A stretch of 49,896 nt of DNA from Agathobacter sp. Lineage in GTDB: Bacteria; Bacillota; Clostridia; Lachnospirales; Lachnospiraceae. The stretch covers positions 1-49,896 of the forward strand of contig JALEKN010000019.1 in assembly GCA_022769125.1 (NCBI GenBank). The letters run 5' to 3'. The notes under the pieces were generated by a model. It had not been told where the DNA came from. It ran no database searches and saw only the letters and a program-made list of their open reading frames with translations. Position numbers and translations under genes: made by a program. How positions within the stretch are numbered: position 1 is the first letter of the stretch; each line of letters starts with the position of its first letter. Shown piece after piece: positions 43,868 to 49,896 of this stretch.

Positions 43868-45778
43868 TTACTGCTGACCGATAGTTACACTGTATACTTC
43901 CCAAGCAGAAGTTGCTTCACACTGAAGGGTTGTTCCCCACTTAGAAGTATCCTCTCCGAGGTACTGTGCGATCGTATCATATGTAATCTGTGCATGTGAT
44001 CCGTCATATGCTGCATATCCCTGACCAGAACCATCAAAGTCGCCGACACCGATTCTCATCCAGCCTGCTTCTGATCCTGGGAATACCAACCAGATTTCTC
44101 CGGTCTCAGAGGTATAATTGATGTTGATAACACATCCTGGCTGTAAAGCTGCAAGAGAAGCCTCGTCAAGATCAACACCGTTCTGTGCCCATCCGTCTCC
44201 GGATACGCTGAATCCAGGGATCTCAACCTGTCTGTTGTTTGCAACCATCTCAGATGCTTTTCCAACCTTTACGCTGTATACTTCCCAAGCAGAAGTTGCT
44301 TCGCACTGAAGGGTTGTTCCCCACTTAGAAGTATCCTCTCCAAGGTACTGTGCAATGGTCTCATAGGTGATGTAGCACTTGCTTCCATCGAATACGCCAT
44401 ATCCCTGGCCAGATCCGTCAAAGTCGCCTACACCAATTCTCATCCAGCCTGCTTCTGATCCCGGGAATACTAACCAGATTTCTCCGGTCTCTGATGTATA
44501 AGAGATTTCGATTGCAGATCCCGGTACCAATGCTGCGATAAAGTCCTCAGTCATATCAACACCGTTCTGTGCCCATCCATCTCCGGATACATTAAATCCT
44601 TCAAGCTCAACGCCGCCATTTACAACAAGATTCTGTGCCTTCTGTCCGATTTTTACAGAGTAAACTTCGAATGCAGAATCAGATTCGCACTGAAGGGTTG
44701 TTCCCCACTTAGATACATCATCGCCAAGGTACTGAGCAATTGTATCGTAGTCAACCTGTGCAATGTTCTTAGAACCATTGTAGTATGAGTAGCCCTGTCC
44801 GGAACCATCACAGTCACCAACACCGACTCTCATCCAGCCTGCTTCTGCTCCCGGGAATACTAACCACATATTTCCGGATTCAGAAGAGTAAGAGATTTCG
44901 ATTACGCTGCCCGGCTGCAATGCTGCAAGGGAAGCCTCATCAAGATCGATTCCAGCCTGTGACCAGCCATCGCCTGATACGCTGAATCCAGGTACATCAA
45001 CTGCTCCGCTGATTGCAAACAGGTTAGATCTGTCATCGCCGGTAGATGCTGCAACAAACTCAGCAGAGGTATCTGCGGTAAGAACGTTGCCGGATGCATC
45101 CTTGAATGCGATATTATCGATATACATAACTGCCGGTGTAGCACCGTTGTCTTTACCGGTATCTGTCTCAAGGGAAACTACGATGTAGTTGCCTGCACCG
45201 AAGGTGTATCCATCCGGTACCGTATAGCTTACGGTCTTCGGGTTAGCGGTCTCAAGATATACTGACCATGCCTCAGAAGTCTGGTCATTGTTCTCACCTA
45301 CGAGACCATAGATGTTACCTGATGCGGACTGGAATGTTCCGTCTGGATTCTCGATACCGATGCTCATTTCTACTGTGCTTAAGCTTGAAATGCTGTCACC
45401 AAGCATAGCGTCTGCCTGGATTGCAACATATACTGCCTTGCCCTGAGTAGAGGTTACCTTAAGTGCCTGTGAACCATTGTAGCTTGCAACTTCAATTGTT
45501 GCATCGTCAGATGATGGGTTAACGGTCTTGTCTACGCCTGCAAATCCGAAAAGTCCATCCTCAAAATCAACACTGACAGGTCCTTCCTCTGCAACCGGTT
45601 CCTCCGGTGTCTCAGACTCCTCTGTCTGTGTCTCTGCCGGTGCCTCAGACTCTGTGGACACCTCTGTTCCCGGATCAGCAGATGTCTGCGTGTCTCCGGT
45701 TGCTTCTCCACCACAGGCGGTCATGGATAATACCATCGTGCCTGCTGCAAGAATTGCTAAAAGCTTTTCTTTTCTCAA
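43868..45778 (-). CDS. Multi-module surface lipoprotein with three tandem CBM-like repeats
   Basis: A 636-aa protein. It has lipobox LSMTAC (Cys about 22), an acidic Pro/Thr/Glu linker (25-68), one galactose-binding-like/CBM-like domain (about 70-240, ending VMYIDNIAFKD), then three tandem repeats of about 120 residues (259-378, 390-506, 518-633). Each repeat has the order PGFSVSGDGWxQ, SLAALQPG-type, IWLVFPGxEAGWMRIGVGD and KWGTTLQCEATSAWEVYSV. Repeats 2 and 3 are nearly identical at DNA level. No catalytic domain is present. Between the permease and binding-protein genes, it is best read as a cell-surface glycan-binding protein feeding the transporter; the ligand is unproven. Confidence 0.82.
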   Translation of the reverse strand: MRKEKLLAILAAGTMVLSMTACGGEATGDTQTSADPGTEVSTESEAPAETQTEESETPEEPVAEEGPVSVDFEDGLFGFAGVDKTVNPSSDDATIEVASYNGSQALKVTSTQGKAVYVAIQADAMLGDSISSLSTVEMSIGIENPDGTFQSASGNIYGLVGENNDQTSEAWSVYLETANPKTVSYTVPDGYTFGAGNYIVVSLETDTGKDNGATPAVMYIDNIAFKDASGNVLTADTSAEFVAASTGDDRSNLFAISGAVDVPGFSVSGDGWSQAGIDLDEASLAALQPGSVIEISYSSESGNMWLVFPGAEAGWMRVGVGDCDGSGQGYSYYNGSKNIAQVDYDTIAQYLGDDVSKWGTTLQCESDSAFEVYSVKIGQKAQNLVVNGGVELEGFNVSGDGWAQNGVDMTEDFIAALVPGSAIEISYTSETGEIWLVFPGSEAGWMRIGVGDFDGSGQGYGVFDGSKCYITYETIAQYLGEDTSKWGTTLQCEATSAWEVYSVKVGKASEMVANNRQVEIPGFSVSGDGWAQNGVDLDEASLAALQPGCVININYTSETGEIWLVFPGSEAGWMRIGVGDFDGSGQGYAAYDGSHAQITYDTIAQYLGEDTSKWGTTLQCEATSAWEVYSVTIGQQ

Positions 45779-45836
45779 CTTTTCCTTCCTCCTTTTTAAA
45801 ATTTAAAGTTGATTGCATGGATTGTGCGAAACGGGG

Positions 45837-46808
45837 TTAACCTACAATTCCGCTTCGCTCTACCCCCTCTATAAAGTTTTTCTGTAACAAGAGATATATA
45901 ATGATGATCGGAAGGATTACCAGCAGGATTCCGGCATCCAGATACAGCTCCTGGATATTCGGATCAAGCACCTTGTCAAGATTGGCAATGGTTGCCTGCA
46001 AGGATGAAACCTTCTTACTGATCACTACATTCTCACTGATCAGAAACAACTTCGCATAGAATGTATCATTGAACTGCCATACGATAGAAAATACCGTGAC
46101 AGTAATGACCGCCGGCATCGCGTTTCGAAGCATGATGCCAAAGTAGGTGTACCAGGTTCCGCATCCATCCACGAAAGCCGCTTCTTCGATTTCCTTCGGA
46201 AGGCCGCGGAAGAACTGGTTGAAAATGTAAATGTATAATCCCGACCGGACACCGCATCCTAAGAATGACATGATGTACATCGGTGCCACCGTTCCCATGA
46301 GGTTTAACGGTGCTCCCTTGATCAGCGTCATAAGTCCAAGCGGATCAAAGGAACGGAAGGTCAGATACAGCGGAAGCATGATGGTGTGTGTCGGAATTAC
46401 GATCATTACAACCACACATGCAAATAAGAACTTCTTAAACGGAAATTCAAATCTGGCAAATCCATAACCAACCATGGAGCAGATCAGAAGCTGTACCAAA
46501 GTTGTCGTTATCGTATATGCCAGATCCCTCGCCATTGTCGGGAGATAATCCAATCTCGTAAATGCGAGCTGGAAGCGCTCCAATGTCGGGAATTCCGGAA
46601 TCACGAACACCATCGGATTGTATGCGTCCTTCGTGGAGGAGATCGCATTTACAAACATACCGATAAGCGGGGAGAGGATTACATAACTTACACCAACAAT
46701 GATCGCAATACGAACGATCGTAACAAAAAGATTTTTGATGTCGTTGAATAAGATCTTTGTCTCATATGGATCCTGCAGATATGCACGAATCTTTTTGATT
46801 TTTTCCAT
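45837..46808 (-). CDS. Carbohydrate ABC transporter permease (MalG/UgpE type)
   Basis: A 323-aa inner-membrane protein with six hydrophobic segments after a charged cytoplasmic N-terminus. The ATPase-contact EAA loop reads LPKEIEEAAFVDGCGTWYTYF (about 208-228). This is the second permease of the pair, 17 bp after the first. With the binding lipoprotein it forms a CUT1 importer. No ATPase gene lies nearby, so a shared MsmX-like ATPase elsewhere is expected. Confidence 0.92.
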   Translation of the reverse strand: MEKIKKIRAYLQDPYETKILFNDIKNLFVTIVRIAIIVGVSYVILSPLIGMFVNAISSTKDAYNPMVFVIPEFPTLERFQLAFTRLDYLPTMARDLAYTITTTLVQLLICSMVGYGFARFEFPFKKFLFACVVVMIVIPTHTIMLPLYLTFRSFDPLGLMTLIKGAPLNLMGTVAPMYIMSFLGCGVRSGLYIYIFNQFFRGLPKEIEEAAFVDGCGTWYTYFGIMLRNAMPAVITVTVFSIVWQFNDTFYAKLFLISENVVISKKVSSLQATIANLDKVLDPNIQELYLDAGILLVILPIIIIYLLLQKNFIEGVERSGIVG

Positions 46809-46825
46809 GTCATGCTCTCCTTTCC

Positions 46826-47749
46826 CTAGTTATAGTAGAACGTCCGCTTTTGTATGATTCCGCAGATTACAACCAATATGATACAGGTGATAATTGTTGA
46901 AACCAAGCTGAATACGGAGCTTAATCCATAGTTGAACTGGTTGAATGCAACGTCATAAGCCAGATCTACAACATCACTTTGTGTGAAGCTGTCCACGATG
47001 GTATAGACAACGTTGGTAATGATATGTGGCATTACCATCGGGAATGTTACCTTCCAGAATGTCTCGTATCCGGTTGCACCTTCAATCTTCGCAACTTCAT
47101 ACATAGAAGATGGAATTGACTGCAATGCTGCGATAAAGATGACAATCTGTACACCGCTGGCAGAGATAATATCGTTGATACGTCCAACTGCCTGTACGAT
47201 GTAATCAAGCAGTGTTGCCGGAATACCGAGCGATACGAACATATCCATCAGGTAATCAATATCAAATGCAAGTGTGCCCGCAGCGGATGCTGCAACCTCA
47301 GCTGCCTGATCAGAAATTCCTCCCGCCATCATGGTCGCGCTCAGATCCATCGCTGCCTGAATTGCTCCGGAATTTAAGATTACCGGCAGGAAGAAGATCG
47401 CACGTACGATCGCTCTTCCCGGGAACTTCCTGTTAAGAAGCATTGCAATGAACAAACTGAAGAAGATGATCAGCGGCACATCAATGAGCATGTTCAAAAC
47501 GGAAGTTGTCAAAACCTGTTTAAATGATGCATGTACGCGGAATGCATAGTGGAAATTCTCCCAGCCGACATTCTCAAGTGTAAATCCTCCGCCGACTGTA
47601 TCCACAGAGAGCTTAGAAAAAGCAAACTGTGACGTCATGATCAGGGACCGTACATAGAATACGATGAAACCGATCAGCCATGGCAGGATGAACATATATC
47701 CGCTGATGCTTCGCTTTTGGAGAAGGGTTAATCTTTTTTTCTTTTTCAT
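46826..47749 (-). CDS. Carbohydrate ABC transporter permease (MalF/UgpA type)
   Basis: A 307-aa membrane protein that starts with a Lys-rich cytoplasmic tail (MKKKKRLTLLQKR) and has about six transmembrane segments. The EAA loop reads IPSSMYEVAKIEGATGYETFW (about 216-236). An unusual Ala-rich periplasmic stretch (about 140-165) interrupts the third and fourth segments. Its ATG abuts the stop of the upstream DUF5696-type gene, showing tight coupling. It pairs with the 45837-46808 permease. Confidence 0.92.
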   Translation of the reverse strand: MKKKKRLTLLQKRSISGYMFILPWLIGFIVFYVRSLIMTSQFAFSKLSVDTVGGGFTLENVGWENFHYAFRVHASFKQVLTTSVLNMLIDVPLIIFFSLFIAMLLNRKFPGRAIVRAIFFLPVILNSGAIQAAMDLSATMMAGGISDQAAEVAASAAGTLAFDIDYLMDMFVSLGIPATLLDYIVQAVGRINDIISASGVQIVIFIAALQSIPSSMYEVAKIEGATGYETFWKVTFPMVMPHIITNVVYTIVDSFTQSDVVDLAYDVAFNQFNYGLSSVFSLVSTIITCIILVVICGIIQKRTFYYN

Positions 47750-49896
47750 TTATTTTCCCTCCAATCGGTAGCCCATTGCAGGTATCTCCAAGCCATCTGC
47801 TGTCTCTGCTGACTCTGAATAATTTACATAAATGGTAACTCCGTTATCATACGTAATCCTGCGTACATTATTGCTTATGATATCGTGTGCAACGATTGCC
47901 GCACCGTTTACCGGTGCAAGTGCATCATTGATTGTCTGGTAAACCTCAACTGCCTCATCCTTAAGATTTGCGAAGGTTGTTGAGTAGTAACGGTTGAGTG
48001 CCGTCATCTTCATCTCGCTTGACTCTTCCCATGTAAACATGTAATGAGGAGAAGCACCTGCTTCGATCAAGGTTAATACCATCTTATCCATATCATCGGA
48101 GTTCTCGTAATTGAGAACATCGGAAGAATATGATACATATCCGTGAAGGATCATCTCGTACAAAGGAATGTCTGTATCAATGATCGTAAGATCGCTTCCG
48201 GTGAGTGGCGCATTGATAATGTCGTTGCTGTATGCAAACGCATAACCATTTGCCGAATTTGTCATGATGGACTTGTTTGTATTCTTAAGTACCTCAAACT
48301 GTCCGAGCACAACATCAAGAGCTTCCTCACGGTTGATCTGCTTTGTTCTCTTCTTGTCAGATGTGAGCACATTTCCAAGATCTCTCAGTGAAATACCGTC
48401 AACATCAATCTTCTGGATTTTCTTTGAGAACTTCTCCACATATCGAGGAAGATATTTCGGGGATAACAGTGAGTAAATGTTCTCTACATATCCAAGTCCG
48501 GAAGTGTTACGCAATGTGGTCGGATTGATCTGTCCGAAGGTTGCCACATATCCGGCACCATAATATCTGGATGCTTCCTTGTTGGAAGGGAAATCATCAT
48601 CCGCCATCGTAACTTCCTGGAATGCTGTGTCCACATACAGCTTACCGCCGTTATCCTTAACTGCCTGATTCAGATCTTCAAGCTCTGATTTGCCTCCAAG
48701 CCTGCGGGTTACTTTGATCTTATCCGCCGCATCATGGAAATATCCGCCGTTGAACCAGCCTTGCAGGTTCATTACCTGATTGGTAACTCCGTCCGAGGCA
48801 AGCAGGCTTGACATCTCTTCAGCTTCGTCAAAGTCCGTCATTGAGAATGTATGTAAGTACTGAACTCCGAGGAAATGTGATGTTTCCTTCACTCCGCTGA
48901 TTACATCATAGTAGAATGGAATATCACCGGTGCTATCCGTTGCGGTAAGTACTCCCTCATCAACCAGACGGTTGCGGTAGTAATTGGCAATTCCGGAATA
49001 TCCGGTATATTCTTCTGTCAGGAACGTATATCTCGCACGGAGATTAACGTCATATGCGTCCGGCTCCATAACATATATATCCTGTGTTGCATCTCCGAAC
49101 ATACGCAGGTTGTCTGCAATGCGGAGAACAAAGGACGGGTATGCATAATTGTAATCGCAGTCCGTTCCGGATACCGCTGCCGTGATGATGGAAGTACTTG
49201 CTCCATCCTCAACAGAAACCAGAAGGGAAGAATCCTCCTTGCAGATTCCGAAGATCGGAAGCTTTGCCGTCTGCAGATTCTCAATAGTCGTATAGTTTGC
49301 TGCCAATGGATCAATATCGTAGATATACTGGGAATAATTTCCCTGACCGCCCTTTCCATTATTGAAGTAGATCAATGAACCGGATCCATTCGGAACTACC
49401 ATATAGCCGGTATCCTCGTAAGAAGTAGCTCCCATGTAACGCAGCATCTGTATACGGTAAATATATCCGCCGTTATACTCCTCAATACCCTTGACCGGAA
49501 TGGAAACCTCCAGGTTATCCTCTCCCAATCTGTACTCCATCGGTACCGAGAAATGGATTCCGGTTTCATCGCCAACCTGGTAGATATAGCGGATACCGTT
49601 TCCGATTCCTTCCCAGCTGTACTGTCCCTTTGCCACACTGTCGGCGTAGGAGCACATGCTTCCGGAGGTTACGTCTTCATTGTAGTAATACAACATGAAC
49701 TGTGATTTCATGTAGGATTTGTTTACACCGTTTGCAACAGTATCTTCCTCTACTGCCGGCGGATTGGAGTAAGTGATTTCTCCGTTGCGCTTATCGTAGA
49801 CTGCCACGTTTGCACTCTTGGTGTCGGTGTAAAGCTTTAAGTTGTCATTCTCGGCTACAAGCTCATATCCCGCTACGCTTGAGGATGACTCTGCGA
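47750..49896 (-). CDS. DUF5696-type glycosidase-like protein, N-terminus beyond the window
   Basis: The frame stays open through the window end; residues before the GTG at 49807 (ending LKLYTDTKSAN) continue the protein, so that GTG is an internal Val. At least 714 aa are visible. The N-terminal part (first 180 residues) is a beta-sandwich like those before glycosidase barrels. The rest looks like a TIM barrel, with NLQGWFNGGYFHDAA, LYVDTAFQEV, DVDGISLRDLG and PHYMFTWEES segments holding candidate acidic residues. Family members often adjoin sugar ABC permeases. Activity is not established. The stop abuts the permease start. Confidence 0.75.
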   Translation of the reverse strand, partial: AESSSSVAGYELVAENDNLKLYTDTKSANVAVYDKRNGEITYSNPPAVEEDTVANGVNKSYMKSQFMLYYYNEDVTSGSMCSYADSVAKGQYSWEGIGNGIRYIYQVGDETGIHFSVPMEYRLGEDNLEVSIPVKGIEEYNGGYIYRIQMLRYMGATSYEDTGYMVVPNGSGSLIYFNNGKGGQGNYSQYIYDIDPLAANYTTIENLQTAKLPIFGICKEDSSLLVSVEDGASTSIITAAVSGTDCDYNYAYPSFVLRIADNLRMFGDATQDIYVMEPDAYDVNLRARYTFLTEEYTGYSGIANYYRNRLVDEGVLTATDSTGDIPFYYDVISGVKETSHFLGVQYLHTFSMTDFDEAEEMSSLLASDGVTNQVMNLQGWFNGGYFHDAADKIKVTRRLGGKSELEDLNQAVKDNGGKLYVDTAFQEVTMADDDFPSNKEASRYYGAGYVATFGQINPTTLRNTSGLGYVENIYSLLSPKYLPRYVEKFSKKIQKIDVDGISLRDLGNVLTSDKKRTKQINREEALDVVLGQFEVLKNTNKSIMTNSANGYAFAYSNDIINAPLTGSDLTIIDTDIPLYEMILHGYVSYSSDVLNYENSDDMDKMVLTLIEAGASPHYMFTWEESSEMKMTALNRYYSTTFANLKDEAVEVYQTINDALAPVNGAAIVAHDIISNNVRRITYDNGVTIYVNYSESAETADGLEIPAMGYRLEGK

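Noticed and set aside
49807..49807. GTG as the start of the DUF5696-type gene
   Set aside because: The frame continues upstream to the window end with normal protein sequence, so this codon is internal.
1..49896. tRNA, rRNA or CRISPR loci
   Set aside because: No tRNA T-loop and acceptor pattern, no rRNA segment and no regularly spaced short repeats were found by eye.
38355..49896. Catabolite-response (cre) operators in the mannan locus
   Set aside because: No good match to TGWAANCGNTNWCA was seen in the intergenic gaps; carbon control may act upstream of the window.

Overview
The window reads as a chromosome segment from an anaerobic Firmicute of the Lachnospiraceae, most like the Roseburia/Agathobacter group. 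The basis is the form of the translation genes, an L10-leader attenuator, lipoprotein-rich sugar transport, a FliD-like motility protein, and a beta-mannan locus built on GH130 phosphorylases, cellobiose 2-epimerase and CE2/CE17 esterases. That combination is known from Roseburia mannan utilisation loci. The genus is an inference. Nearly all genes lie on the minus strand, so the biological reading order runs from high to low coordinates.

Region 1 (1-21.5 kb) is the translation/transcription core: rpmG-secE-nusG-rplK-rplA, rplJ-rplL behind an L10 leader, rpoB-rpoC, and rpsL-rpsG-fusA-tuf. Well-formed sigma-A promoters (17-bp spacers) precede rpmG, rplJ, rpsL, tuf and, less certainly, rpoB. Between rpoC and rpsL sit three genes unrelated to translation: an O-antigen-ligase/Wzy-like membrane protein and two tandem paralogous secreted Ig-like proteins, each paralogue with its own promoter. 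A partial AT-rich ORF of unknown function opens the window.

Region 2 (21.5-30.5 kb): a FliD-like protein on the plus strand converges with a TPR-GGDEF protein, sharing a terminator. Further genes on the minus strand are a degenerate M23/LytM membrane protein, rsmA, a small acidic hypothetical, a phosphohexomutase, mannose-6-phosphate isomerase and a ROK sugar kinase. The last three connect directly to mannan catabolism.

Region 3 (30.6-49.9 kb) is the mannan/glucomannan locus. A lipid-anchored GH5 endo-enzyme and a large multi-module surface lipoprotein act outside the cell. A binding protein and two ABC permeases import oligosaccharides; no ATPase is present. CE2 and CE17 remove acetyl groups inside the cell. 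GH130_2-type and GH130_1-type phosphorylases with the 2-epimerase release mannose-1-phosphate and glucose. The mutase, isomerase and kinase pass the products to glycolysis. A GH2-like enzyme on the opposite strand and a probable new glycosidase-like protein (DUF5696 type, cut by the window end) complete the set.

The most unusual non-coding feature is a 556-bp, almost entirely palindromic element (40929-41484). It has 21-bp perfect terminal inverted repeats and is flanked by 5-bp direct repeats, and it sits between the transporter genes and the GH130 phosphorylase. A second structured region at 39651-39777 duplicates an extended -10 promoter around a set of small hairpins. A third, a long nested inverted repeat, lies upstream of rpoB.
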